64,000 nt of DNA from Glycine soja (taxonomy: Eukaryota > Streptophyta > Magnoliopsida > Fabales > Fabaceae), in NCBI RefSeq assembly GCF_004193775.1, contig NC_041004.1, positions 33,876,411 to 33,940,410 on the forward strand. The letters run 5' to 3'. This document shows, in pieces, positions 11,961 to 23,808 of this stretch. The translations under genes and the position numbers were made by a program. The notes under the pieces were generated by a model. The model made no database searches, was not told where the DNA came from, and saw only the letters and a list, made by a program, of their open reading frames with translations. The stretch's first letter is position 1; every line of letters starts with the position of its first letter.

Positions 11961-12802
11961 CGAACCCGCGCGTACTAGCTAGCCACCTCATTGTTTCTCC
12001 TTTTGCATTCAAGCCCTAGGTACCCTGTTCTTCGTGCTTTCGGTCCATTGAACCCTACCCTCTTCGTTGTTCACCATTGAACCCTACCATCTTTGACAAT
12101 CTAGCAACGTATCCTAGCCTCTTCTCCTTCCATTGAACCCCACGACATTAATTGAGGAACTTTCTGGCTTGAACTTCCAAGTTCATGAAGAAATTCGTTT
12201 GAATCAACGAGTGGCAGTTCGTGAAGAAAGACATTGGAGTCACTGCGAAGAAACCAAGTTAGTGAAAAATTACCTTGTTTTAGTGAAGATAAGGTTGTTG
12301 TAGTGTTGAACAGAGGTCGCGGGTTCGATATAACCCTGTTTTGCTACTGATGTTTGGTAATGGTGGTTGCAGGAAAGATATTTGATGTATTGAATGAGTT
12401 GTTGGTGAACAACAGTTGATACCTAGTTCATTGGGTTGCAAACGAGTCAGTGAGTATTTGTTTATTTTGTCTGGTTCATGCATGTTAGTATGGTATCTTC
12501 ATATATAGTTGATACTTAGGTTGATGCTGTTTAAGGAACTTGAGTTGAGTGGACTGAAGATTAATTATGTTGATGTTAACAATTTTTTATTTTGTCTTTA
12601 GGGAAATTTGTGTTTTCCTGCATTTATGTGTTTACAGTGTATCTAATTTTAATTTTAGGTGTACTAGATATAATACTGTAGGTTTTGTATTATATTTATC
12701 GGGGTTGGGTTATGGTAGCAGAAGAGCCATATTTCTTTAGTTATGTGGAATTCAAGTCTGCATTGTATTCATGGTCCTGACCTTGATCATATTTTCCTGA
12801 GT

Positions 12803-13290
12803 TCATGTCAACTTTTGTATTTGCCTCTTCCATAACTTCATCAATAGAGCAGTCTCTTCATGTTGATTCCCTTCATTTCTGTTCTGAGCTAATTGAACTT
12901 GCTCATTCAGTTCTCCATCTTCCATGAGAGTTGCATCTTTATGTACGTCCAAATCCATATTCGTGTAAGAAGTTTGATCCAGCACATCAGGCTTGAACCC
13001 AATGCAATGTGAATATGTTGCGTCTTTGTCCAAAGTTAGCTCATCAGCATTTTCTCCATCACCTATTTCATCTGGGGTTACAGTTTCATCGTCCTGAGCA
13101 TCACCTTCATCACAATTACCATCCCCTGGTTCATTAGTTGTAGAGTCATCCTTGGCTCTTAATGATCTATTCCCTCCATCTCTGTAGTTGACCGAAGGTC
13201 CAAATTCATACTTTCGTCTTGTAATTGTGAAGTGGCCGTCAAACTTGAACGAAAGTACAACGACATGATTAGAGAGTTTAGTAACAAATG
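12803..13290 (-). pseudogene. Unidentified acidic coding fragment
   Basis: One minus-strand frame stays open from about 13290 down to TGA at 12803. It begins with segments such as FKFDGHFTITRRKYEFGP and then turns strongly acidic (GDGNCDEGDAQDDETVTPDE, DELTLDKD), ending QIQKLT. Codon use looks protein-like but I do not recognise the family. A short N-terminal region followed by an acidic tract recalls Mutator-type transposases, and it could equally be a captured host exon behind the CACTA terminus at 11729. The 5' end is undefined. Confidence 0.4.
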
Positions 13291-14349
13291 TACATTGTAT
13301 TACAATAGAAACATGCAGTAGCCCCTACTGAGGAGAGGTATCAAAAAATGGTCTAGCATAATTAATTTGGCTATGTGATGGAAGATAATTTAGATGAAAT
13401 GGAAGATAATATGATTAAAAATGAATCTATGTCGCTGTAGCCAACCCTAACTAGGGCCGGTTTCTTTAAACTTTTAAAAGAAAATGATCTTACCTATCAA
13501 CTACTCATTTTTCTCAACAATTTACCCCCACAACTCTAAGATCGGAGTTCCCACACAAGTTGACAGAAACTGGATCGAAATTGTAGAGAGAAAAGCTTCT
13601 ATTAACAGAATGGTGTACAAATCATTCCCTAGACTTTTGAGAGGCCTGGATTCTCCCACAACAATCTGAATTCTCTCTCAAATCACAAGATCAAATCTCA
13701 CTCTGAACCCCTTTTCTTATTTATAGCCAACATGCCTTGTTTCTCCAATTATCTCAGTCCCGAACTAGCTAACTAACTAACTATGGTGGTTACCTATCAC
13801 ATGATCTCCCCTCATCCATTGTCAATGTGACTAAGAGTAGTTTTTTGGAGGAACTGTTTCATAAGGCAAGTACCCAACTCCGCATAAACACTGCTTATCA
13901 TCATGAAACAAACTGGCAGCCGAGGTGGTAAAAAGATGTTTCAAGTTGTTCACGAGCTTGACTCAAATCAAGTTCGAGCTAGAAAAAAAATTATATTGAT
14001 TCAGGTTTTGAACCGAATCAATTCCTATTGAGTCTAGTTGAGCTAAGCCAAATTCAACTCAATTTTACTCATTTCTAGTCCTATAATTAATGGTACAATG
14101 TATGATGTGTCTTAAGTTCTAACCATTAACCAAAGCAGGTGAGTCCTAATTATGTTTCTTTACAAACTACATTTTATATGCTTTTGCATTCAGTGAACCT
14201 AGGTCATCCACCATCAGAAAGTAACCAAAATCCAGATAAACCTTAAGATATCAAGTGCAGGGAATAATTTCAAGGAAAAGAAGTTGTTGCAAGAAACAAT
14301 TGGAGAGGGTGAAACTTAGGAAAAAAAGGTGTGGTATAGAAACTGTTAC
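13291..14349. other. Spacer with transposon-remnant-like sequence
   Basis: No gene is supported. The part at 13900-14100 has CAAGTTCGAGCTAG and TCAACTC-type repeats reminiscent of hAT-derived non-autonomous elements. The part at 14210-14349 lies just past a splice donor of the TORNADO1 fragment and is probably its intron. Confidence 0.5.
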
Positions 14350-14684
14350 CTGTAAACCAGAGAAGAATCCTGGAGTTAGAAACATGTGGCTTGAATCATC
14401 ACACTCAAGATGACATCCCGCATAAACACAATCTTGCATGCTTAGCTGCCACTTCCAAGGCTTTCCTCTTCCTTCTTCAAGAATTGAGGGAATCAATAGC
14501 AGAGAATATGGATCTGATGGGTCTTGCTCATAACAGAGTTCAAGTTTTAACATCATCCTCACAAGGTCACTAGCATCTAAGTTCTCAAATACCTTTGAAC
14601 CCATACCGGGAATAGGGCTTTGCAAACTTCCTCTTAAGATTTTTTCCAGTTCCTTCCTGCTAACAAATCCATTGTTTTCTGAGG
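14350..14684 (-). pseudogene. TRN1: TORNADO1-like fragment, part 2 (C-terminal side of the insertion)
   Basis: This is the continuation of the TORNADO1-like exon at 26454-27358, separated from it by the gypsy element. The frame reads SSENNGFVSRKELEKILRG, IPGMGSKVFENLDASDL and SSHMFLTPGFF, matching the region after the ROC/COR module of TORNADO1, a large plant LRR-ROCO protein needed for cell-file organisation. It ends at a plausible donor (CTACAG followed by GTAACAG in minus sense) at 14350. No stop occurs in this part. The exon edge next to the transposon carries the duplicated AGTGT. LRRs and the remaining C-terminus are not in the window. Confidence 0.8.
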
Positions 14685-14689
14685 AGTGT

Positions 14690-16022
14690 TGATAACTGCT
14701 AAATAATTGTGAATTAATAGTAAAGAATTAGTCAAATTTTGGCCTGAAATTAATTATTTAGTAGTTATTTGTGATTAAAAGTTAAAAAATTAATTAAATT
14801 GAATTTTTTGTTGCAGATACGAAAATTGGAGTTACATTAAGCAAAAAAGGCAACAAAAAGTGAAGAAAAAGAAGAAGTCTGAAGCAGGCCCAACCCAACA
14901 CGCTCTCTAAGCGTGTGTCACGTGCTAAGCTCGCAAGGCAGTATAGGCGCTAAGCGAGGCGTTAAGCTCAAAGATGCAGAATCCTTTACGCACGCTAAGC
15001 GAGGGCCACGGGCTAAGCGCGCGATCCAACAGAAACACACGCTAAGCCTATAGCTCGCGCTAAGCGCGCGATCTGAACGCGCTAAGCGCGCTTACGAAGA
15101 CCCAAAACCCACTTCAGCAGCTATAAATAGAGAGCCAGTCCAAGGGGAAAAACACATCTCGCCTCAGAGCACTTATCTCAGCATTCTAGGCCTGAGCTCT
15201 CCCTTTTCTCTCTATATTCTTTGTCTTTATTACCCCCATTCTTTCTTTCACCCCTAGTTGTAAAGCCCTCAATGGCCATGAGTGGCTAATCCCCTAGCTA
15301 GGGCCTGGCAGGCCTAAAAAGCCAACGATGTATGGTGTACTTCAAGAGTTATCAATGCAAAATAGGATTCATTCCAGGTTTTTCTGTTCTAATTTTTTTC
15401 TTTTATTCTTGCATTTATTTCTTGAATTTCTTTTGGGTTTTATTCGCTCGGGAGAGGGTATTTCCTAATAAGGGTTTAAGAATTAATGCATGCATCAGTT
15501 TTAGGGGTTATATGCTTGGGAAAGGGTAACACCTAATATAACATCTTAAGGAAAGAATCACCGGGTTAGCATTGCTAGGCATAGAATGATAACTCAATGC
15601 CCATGCATTTAGCAACATCTAGAACTTAACCTTAATGCATTTTAATTATTGAATCTTCGCAAAGGCATTTGGGAGATAGGTAGTTAAAATAAGCTTGTCA
15701 TCGTGAGGCATCAGGGGCAAGTAAAGTTAATAGATGTGGGTAGAACTAATACAATTGCATTGGTAATGAATATCATATTTACATGCATCGTAGGCCAATT
15801 GGGTTTGTCCGGTCTTGGCATTTCTATTAATTGTCTTTCTAAAACTATTTGATCTAGTAATAGCAATTTACTTTTGCAACTATTCCTGTTTTTACTATTT
15901 GTTCTTTACTTGCAAATTGAAAAGTATTCGGTAAATTGCAATAAAATCCCTGTGGAAACGATACTCGGACTTCTGAGGTTTACTACTTAGAGCGATTTGG
16001 TACACTTGCCAAAGTCTCAACA
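14690..16022 (+). repeat. 5' LTR of the gypsy element
   Basis: It is 1333 bases long, with TG and CA ends. A TATA box (TATAAATA, 15122-15129) marks the likely promoter. Upstream of it, at 14900-15110, lie about nine copies of a GCTAAGCGCG-type motif. CCCATTCTTTCTTTC and downstream parts probably lie in R and U5. Confidence 0.9.
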
Positions 16023-16028
16023 AGTTTT

Positions 16029-16046
16029 TGGCGCCGTTGCCGGAGA
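16029..16046 (+). other. Primer-binding site, tRNA-Asp type
   Basis: TGGCGCCGTTGCCGGAGA matches the complement of the plant tRNA-Asp 3' end at 17 of 18 positions, as remembered. It begins six bases after the 5' LTR. The leader 16047-16189 is non-coding. Confidence 0.85.
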
Positions 16047-16189
16047 TTTTATTTTCGCACTTAATTGCCATACTATATCAGTTTGTAAGCCCAACTCTTC
16101 TTTTCTTGGCTTATTCTTTTAGTATTCTTTCTCTTCTCTTCTATTCTTTCTTTCTCCCATAATTGCACGGGTAGTGCCTTTTTGTTTTT

Positions 16190-17875
16190 ATGCGACTTAG
16201 AACTGCATCTGGAGACGTTGTCCCTATTAACTTGGAAATTGAAGCTACTTGTCGGCGTAACAACGCTGCAAGAAGAAGAAGGAAACAAGACACAGAAGGA
16301 AGCAGTTACATCTCACCTCCTCTTTCTCCAAATCATACTGAAATGGACGCGAAACCAGCACGAAGAGTCACACTAGAGGACTTCTCTAAGACCGCCACTC
16401 CTCAGTTCTTCACAAGTATTGCAAGACCGGAGGTTCAAGCAGCCAATATCTTCTACCCGCACTCTCTTATTCAGCTAATCCAAGGGAACCTCTTCCATGG
16501 TCTTCCAAGCGAAGATCCATATGCTCATCTAGCCTCATACATAGAAATATGCAACACCGTCAAAATCGCCGGAGTCCCAGAAGATGCGATATGCCTTAAC
16601 CTCTTCTCCTTTTCCCTAGCAGGAGAGGCAAAATGATGGTTGCACTCTTTCAAAGGTAACAACTTAAGAACCTGGAAAGAAGTAGTGGAAAAATTCTTAA
16701 AGAAGTACTTCCCAGAGTCAAAGACTGTCGAAGGGAAGATGGAGATTTCTTCTTTCCATCAATTCCTAGATGAATCCCTTAGCGAAGCACTAGACCGTTT
16801 CCACGAATTGTTAAGAAAGACACCGACACACGGATACAGCGAGCCAGTTCAACTAAACATATTCATCGATGGCTTGCGGCCTCAATCGAAACAGCTACTA
16901 GATGCATCTACAAGAGGGAAGATCAAACTGAAGACTCCCGAAGAAGCGATGGAGCTCATCGAGAATATGGCGGCTAGCAATCAAGCAATCCTTCGTGATC
17001 GTACTTATGTTCCCACGAAAAGAAGCCTCTTGGAACTCAGCACGCAGGACGCGACTTTGGCACAAAACAAGCTGTTGATAAGGCAGATAGAAGCCCTTAC
17101 CGAGACCCTCAGCAAATTGCCTCAACAACTACAAGAGGTAAGTTCTTCCTACTCTTCTGTTTTGTAGGTAGAAGGATGCCCCACATGCGGAGGAACCCAT
17201 GAGCCTGGACAATGTGTAAGCCAACAAGACACCTCTCGAGAAGTAAACTATATGGGCATACCGAATCGCGGATTCTAGGGTTACAACCAGGGGAACTCAT
17301 CTGGATTCCACCAAGGGGCAGCAGGATTCAATCACGGGCCAGTGGGATTCAATCAAGGAAGAAACTTCACATAAGGTTCAGGTTGGAGGAATAAGGGAAA
17401 CCAATATAAGGAGCAAAGGAACCAACAACCATACCAACCGCCATACCAGCACCCTAGCCAAGGTCCGAATCAGCAAGAAAAGCCCACCAATATAGAGGAA
17501 CTGCTGCTGCAATTCATCCAGGAGACACGATCACATCAAAAGAGCACGGATGCAGCCATTCGGAATCTGGAAGTTCAAATGGGCCAATTGGCATATGACA
17601 AAGCCGAACGGCCCACTAGAACTTTTGGGGCTAACATGGAGAAAAACCCGAAGGAAGAATGCAAGGCAATGTTGACTCGAGGGCAGAGAAGAGCACAAGA
17701 GGAGGGTAAGGTTGAAGAAGAAGACCGGCCAGAGGAAGAGAGGACAGAGATGCCATAAGAAGAAAGCAAAGAAGAAGAACAGAAGCTGGCATCACCACCT
17801 AAGACCAAGAGCCAGAAAACAAGGGAAGCCAAGAAGGAAGAACCACCAGCCCTACCATAAGATCTCCCATATCCT
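16190..17875 (+). pseudogene. gag: gypsy gag region (nucleocapsid), several stops
   Basis: The protein would form the cytoplasmic virus-like particle and bind element RNA. The capsid part is seen around LIQLIQGNLFHGLPSEDPY and WKEVVEKFLKKYFPES (the retrotrans_gag region). A CX2CX3HX4C zinc knuckle (CPTCGGTHEPGQC) lies near 17175-17215. A long charged Lys/Glu-rich linker leads to the protease. In-frame stops occur at 16637 (TGA), 17165 and 17276 (TAG), and 17372, 17756 and 17858 (TAA), with the frame otherwise continuous into protease. The start ATG at 16190 is the first one followed by family-like sequence. Confidence 0.88.
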
Positions 17876-18921
17876 ATGGTACCCACCAAGAAGAACAAGG
17901 AATGTTACTTCAGACATTTCTTGGAAATATTCAAAGGGCTGGAGATCATTATGCCATTCGAGGAAGCCTTACAGCAGATGCCCCTCTACTCCAAATTTAT
18001 GAAAGACATCCTCACCAAGAAGGGGAAGTACATTGAGAACGAGAACATTGTGGTAGGGGGCAATTGCAGCGCAATAATACAGAGGAAGCTACCCAAGAAG
18101 TTTAAGGACCCCAGAAGTGTTACCATCCCATGCACCATAGGGAAGGAAGCGGTAAACAAGGCCTTCATTGATCTAGGAGCAAGTATCAATCTGATGCCCT
18201 TGTCAATGTGTAAAAGAATCGGGAATTTGAAGATAGATCCCACCAAGATGACGCTTCAACCAGTAGACCACTCGATCAAAAGACCATACGGGGTGGTAGA
18301 AGATGTCCTAGTCAAGTTACACCACTTCACTTTTCCGGTGGACTTTGTCATAATTGATATCGAAGAAGACACGGACATTCCCCTCATCTTAGGCAGACCC
18401 TTCATGCTGACTGCCAACTGTGTGGTGGATATGGGGAATGGGAACTTGGAGTTGAGTATTGACAATCAGAAGATCACCTTCGACCTGTTCAAGGCAATGA
18501 AGTACCCATAGGAGGGTTGGAAGTGCTTCAGAATGGAGGAGATAGATAAGGACGACGTCAGTATTCTCGAGACACCACAGTCTTAGTTGGAGAAAGCAAT
18601 GGTAAATGCTTTAGACTGTCTAACCAGTGAAGAAAAAGAAGATCTAAAGGCTTGCTTGGAAGACTTGGATCGACAAGACAGTATTCCTGAGGGAGAAGCC
18701 AGATTTGAGACGCTAGAGAAGGAAGTTCCGTTTGAGAAGAAGAAGATAGAGTTGAAGATATTTCCCGATCATCTAAAGTATGTGTTCTTGGAAGAAGATA
18801 AACCTGTAGTAATCAGTAACGCACTCACAACAGAGGAGGAAAACAAGTTGGTTGATGTCCTCAAGAAACACAGGGAATCAATTGGATGGCATATATCGGA
18901 TCTCAAGGGAATTAGCCCTGC
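17876..18921 (+). pseudogene. pol: gypsy protease region and linker to RT
   Basis: This continues the gag frame. The aspartic protease active-site region reads FIDLGASINLMP, with the catalytic Asp codon at 18170, and is followed by LILGRPFM, typical of retropepsins. It would mature the polyprotein. Two TAG stops (18509 and 18584) and a frameshift at about 18921, near the codons for ISPA, separate it from reverse transcriptase. Leu in place of Thr after the catalytic Asp is common in this lineage as I recall. Confidence 0.85.
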
Positions 18922-21603
18922 ATGCACAGAATAATGATGGAAGAGGACTACAAGCCAGTCCGACAACCCCAGAGGCGGCTGAATCCAACAATGAAGGAAG
19001 AGGTAAGAAAGGAGGTACTCAAGCTCTTGGAAGCTGGCCTCATATACCCCATCTCTGACAGCGCTTGGGTAAGCCCAGTACAGGTGGTTCCCAAGAAAGG
19101 TGGAATGACAGTGGTACGAAATGAGAAGAATGACTTGATACCAACACGAACTGTCACTAGCTGGCGAATGTGTATCGATTATCGCAAACTGAATGAAGCC
19201 ACACGGAAGGACCATTTCCCCTTACCTTTCATGGATCAGATGCCGGAGAGACTTGTAGGGCAGACATACTACTGCTTCTTGGATGGATACTCAGGATATA
19301 ATCAGATCGCGATGGACCCCAGAGATCATGAGAAGACAGACTTTACATACCCTTTTGGCGTCTTTGCTTACAGAAGGATGCCATTCGGGTTATGTAATGC
19401 ACCAGCCAAATTTCAGAGGTGCATGCTGGCCATTTTTTCAGACATGGTGGAGAAAAGCATCGAGGTATTTATGGACGACTTCTCGGTTTTTGGACCCTCA
19501 TTTGACAGCTGTTTAAGAAACCTAGAGATGGTACTTCAGAGGTGTGTAGAGACTAACTTGGTACTGAACTAGGAAAAATGTCATTTCATGGTTCGAGAGG
19601 GTATAGTCCTAGGCCACAAGATCTCAACTAGAGGGATTGAGGTTGATCAGGCGAAAATAGACGTCATCGAGAAGCTGCCACCACCATTGAATGTTAAAGG
19701 TGTCAGAAGTTTCTTAGGGCATGCAGGTTTCTATAGGAGGTTTATCAAGGATTTCTCGAAGATTGCCAGACCCTTAAGTAACCTGCTGAATAAAGACGTG
19801 GTTTTCAAGTTTGATGAAGAATGTTCAGCAACATTCCAGACACTGAAGAATAAGCTCACCACTGCACCGGTAATGATTGTACCCGACTGGAATAAAGATT
19901 TTCAACTAATGTGTGATGCCAGTGATTATGCAGTAGGAGCAGTTCTGGGTCAGAGGCACGACAAAGTATTCCACGCCATCTACTATGCTAGCAAGGTCCT
20001 GAATGAAGCACAGTTGAATTATGCAACCACAAAAAAGGATATGCTAGCCATTGTCTTTGCCTTGAAAAAGTTCAGGTCGTACTTGATAGGGTCGAGGGTC
20101 ACCATTTTCACAGATCATGCTGCCATCAAGCACCTGCTCGCCAAAACAGACTCAAAGTCGAGGTTGATTAGATGGGTCCTGCTGTTACAAGAATTTGACA
20201 TCATCATCAAGGACAAGAAAGGATCCGAGAATGTGGTAGCCGATCATCTATCTCGGTTGCAGAATGAAGAAGTCACCAAGGAAGAACCAGAGGTAAATGG
20301 TGAATTTCCTGATGAGTTTCTTTTGCAAGTTACCGCTAGACCTTGGTTTGCAGACATGGCTAATTACAAAGCCACGAGAGTCATCCCAGAGGAGCTTAAT
20401 TGGAGTCAAAGGAAGAAATTCTTGCACGATGCACGCTTCTATGTGTGGGATGATCCTCATCTGTTCAAGGCAGGAGCAGATAATTTACTAAGGAGATGCG
20501 TCACAAAGGAGGAAGCACGGAGCATTCTTTGGCACTGCCACAGTTCACCCTATGGCGGTCACCACAGTGGGGACAGAACAACAGCAAAAGTGCTACAATC
20601 AGGTTTTTTCTGGCCCTCTATTTTTAAAGATGCTTATGAGTTTGTGCGTTGTTGTGATAAATGCCAGAGAACAGGGGGGATATCTCGAAGAAATGAGATG
20701 CCTTTGCAGAATATCATGGAAGTAGAGATCTTTGACTGTTGGGCCATAGACTTCATGGGGCCCCTGCCTTCGTCATATGGAAATGTCTACATCTTGGTAG
20801 CTGTGGATTACGTCTCCAAATGGGTGGAAGCCATAGCTACGCCGAAGGACGATGCCAGGGTAGTAATCAAATTTCTGAAGAAGAACATTAGTGATGGGGG
20901 AACGCACTTCTGCAACAATCAGTTGAAGAAAGTCTTGGAGCACTACAATGTCCGACATAAGGTGGCCACACCTTATCATCCTCAAACAAATGGCCAAGCA
21001 GAAATCTCTAACAGGGAGCTCAAGCGAATCCTGGAGAAGACAGTTGCATCATCAAGAAAGGATTGGGCCTTGAAACTCGATGATACTCTCTAGGCCTATA
21101 GGACAACGTTCAAGAACCCCATCGGCTTATCACCATTTCCGCTAGTGTATGGTAAGACATGTCATTTACCTGTAGAGCTGGAGCACAAAGCATATTGGGC
21201 TCTCAAGTTGCTCAACTTCGACAACAACGCATGCGGGGAAAAGATGAAGCTACAGATGCTGGAATTAGAAGAGATGAGACTGAATGCCTACGAGTCATCC
21301 AGAATTTATAAGCAAAAGACGAAGGCATATCATGATAAGAAGCTACAGAGGAAAGAATTCCAGCCAGGGCAACAGGTATTACTCTTTAACTCAAGGCTAA
21401 GGCTATTCCCAGGTAAGCTGAAGTCCAAGTGGTCAGGGCCATTTATCATAAAAGAAGTCAGACCTCACGGAGCAGTAGAATTGATAGACCTTAGAGAAGA
21501 GAACTTCGAGAAGAAATGGATCGTCAATGGACAGCGCTTGAAGCTGTATAATGGAGGACAACTAGAGCGATTGACGACCATCATCTACCTAAATGACCCT
21601 TGA
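18922..21603 (+). pseudogene. pol: gypsy reverse transcriptase, RNase H and integrase
   Basis: Domains in order: reverse transcriptase (WRMCIDYRKLN, MPFGLCNAPA, catalytic VFMDD at about 19465-19479), RNase H ([26 protein letters not shown]), and integrase with an HHCC zinc region ([21 protein letters not shown]). The DDE core has [17 protein letters not shown] and [12 protein letters not shown]-terminal part, [13 protein letters not shown], has no chromodomain. Together they would copy element RNA and insert the cDNA. Stops are TAG at 19570 and TAG at 21091. Integrase lacks about 12 residues between KKNI and SDGG (near 20889), removing the stretch usually found just before the second catalytic Asp. 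Confidence 0.93.
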
Positions 21604-22578
21604 GAAGGCCTACTGTCTAGCTAAAGACAACAAACTAAGTGCTGGTTGGGAGGCAACCCATCATATTTTGTAAAAATGAAGTTATTTTTTATTCTGAAAA
21701 AAAAGGCCCAACAGGTGCAAATAGCAAATAGGAGGTGCAAAAAGAAAAGGCCCAAATAGGTGAAGACAGCAATAGGAGGGGTGCCAATAGAAAAACTGAA
21801 GTGGGCTGCACGAAGCTGCGCGCGACCTCGCGCTAAGCGCCCAGGTACGTTTTTAATTTTTGAATTTTGAAATTCTGAGGGATACCAAGGGACACTTTCC
21901 TTGGGGCGCTTAACGGCCAAGTGCGCGCTAAGCGAGCAAGCCATAAATTGCTGGACAGTTTTCGAAATTGTCCAACCCCTCAGCTGCTCCTTCATTTTAA
22001 TTTAAAAAATTTTAACTACCTCATTTTTCTTTCTTCTTTTCTTCTACGCGCTATCACTCCTTTCACCCTCATTCTCTGCATTCCTTTTTCTGAGCATACT
22101 TGCTTTGTTGTGCCTTTTCACACGTTCTTCACAAATGAAGGTAGGATTGTGGTTCTAGATTATTGCTAAACTAAGTTGTAAGGACTATCACGCTAAGCTC
22201 TGCCAGAGGCTTAGCGAGAACAAGCACGAGGCGTGTACAGCGAGCTAAGCCGCTGCAAGACAGAAGAACAAGAAAATGATGCACGCGCTTAGCCTGCGCC
22301 TCGCGCTAATCGCGCTCATGCATCTGGGCGAACGCGCTAAGCGCCCACCCTTGGCGCTAAGCATGTGCCAGCAGCAGGAAGAGGGTGCTAAGCGCGGGGC
22401 TGGGCCTTAGGGCCCATCAGCCTCGTGCCTTACTCTTTGCACCCCCACTTCTACTATCCACACCCCTTCTGATTACTTTCTACACCCCTTTTTTACTAAC
22501 TGCACCTCTATTCTGATTACTTTTTGCACCCCCTTGGTTGCTAACTTCAGTTTGTTTTTCTTGTTTTTGTTTTTTCGG
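21604..22578 (+). other. gypsy spacer between pol and the third frame
   Basis: The spacer is non-coding. It carries a second cluster of GCGCTAAGCGC-type motifs (about 21825-22400), matching the motif of the LTR promoter region, and a repeat of CTTCTGATTACTTT-like units at about 22440-22540. Confidence 0.7.
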
Positions 22579-23808
22579 ATGGCCTCCCACAAACACCGAG
22601 CCGTGCCCACACCCGGGGAAACGTCCAACTAGGACTCTTCCCATTTCACTTCAAAGACAGCTTGTCACAGATATCAGGACAACATTCAGCTCCGGAACAT
22701 CCTTCCAGAGAGGAATGTCAAGCTCGCACCCGGGATGTTTGATGAGTTCCTCCAGGAACTCTAGAGACACAGATGGGACCAAGTTCTGACCCGACTTCCA
22801 GAGAAGCGGATTGATGTTGCTCTGGTGAAGGAGTTTTACTCCAACCTATATGATCCAGAGGACCACGGTCCGAAATTTTGCAGGGTTCGAGGACAGGTCA
22901 TGCGATTTGATGCTGAGACGATTAATGACTTCCTCGACACCCCGGTCATCCTGGCAAAGGGAGAGGATTATCCAACATACTCCCAGTACCTCCGCAGGCC
23001 TCCAGACCATGACGCCATCCTATCCGCATTGTGTACTCCAGGGGGGCGATTTGTTCTGAATGTTGATGGGCCCCCCTGGAAGCTGTTGAGAAAGGATTTG
23101 ACGACACTCGCTCAGACATGGAGTGTACTTTCTTATTTTAACCTTGCACCTACTTCTCACACCTCTGATATTAATGTTGACAGGGCCCGACTCATATATG
23201 GTTTGGTGATGAAGATGGACCTGGATGTGGGCAGCCTCATTTCTCTTAAGATCAGTTAGATCGCCCAGTCCAGCACTTCCAGGCTTGGGTTCCCAGCGTT
23301 GATCACAACACTGTGTGAGATTCGGGGGGTTGTCTCTGATACCCTGATTTTTGAGTCACTCATTCCTGTGATCAACCTTGCCTACATTAAGAAGAACTGC
23401 TGGAACCCCGCCGAAACATCTATCACATTTCAGGGGACCCGCCGCACACGCACCAGAGCTTCGGCGTTGGCATCAGAGGCTCCTCTTCCATCCCAGCATC
23501 TCTCTCAACCTTCTTCCCTGCGGCCACGGCCTCCACTTCCATCCACCTCTGCACCTCCAAACATGCATGGACAGATGCTCATGTCCTTGTACCAGGGACA
23601 ACAGATCATCATCTAGGACCTGCATCGATTGTCCCTACATTTGCAGATGGATCCGCCACTCACGACTCCAGAAGCCTATCATCCGCAGGTCGCCTGGCCA
23701 GGAGACCAGCCTTCCACTGACAGGGGGAAAGAGCTTTCTGGAGCCGCCGCTACTGAGGATCCTGCAGTCGATGAAGACCTCATAGCTGACTTGGCTGGCG
23801 CTGATTGA
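22579..23808 (+). pseudogene. gypsy third frame: plant-transposon-protein domain (env-position ORF)
   Basis: One frame runs for 410 codons from ATG at 22579 to TGA at 23806, interrupted by TAG at 22630, 22762, 23257 and 23614. Recognisable parts are VKEFYSNLYDPEDHG, KFCRVRGQVMRFDAETIN and NVDRARLIYGLVM, resembling the 'putative plant transposon protein' domain found after pol in Athila-type elements. A Pro/Ser-rich tail follows (LPSQHLSQPSSLRP). I see no signal peptide or clear membrane span, so an envelope function is not supported. The role is unknown; it may act in particle assembly or host interaction. Confidence 0.75.

Noticed and set aside
14900..15110. GCTAAGCGCG repeats as a CRISPR-like array
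   Set aside because: Spacing is irregular, units are short and degenerate, and they lie in an LTR promoter of a plant retrotransposon.
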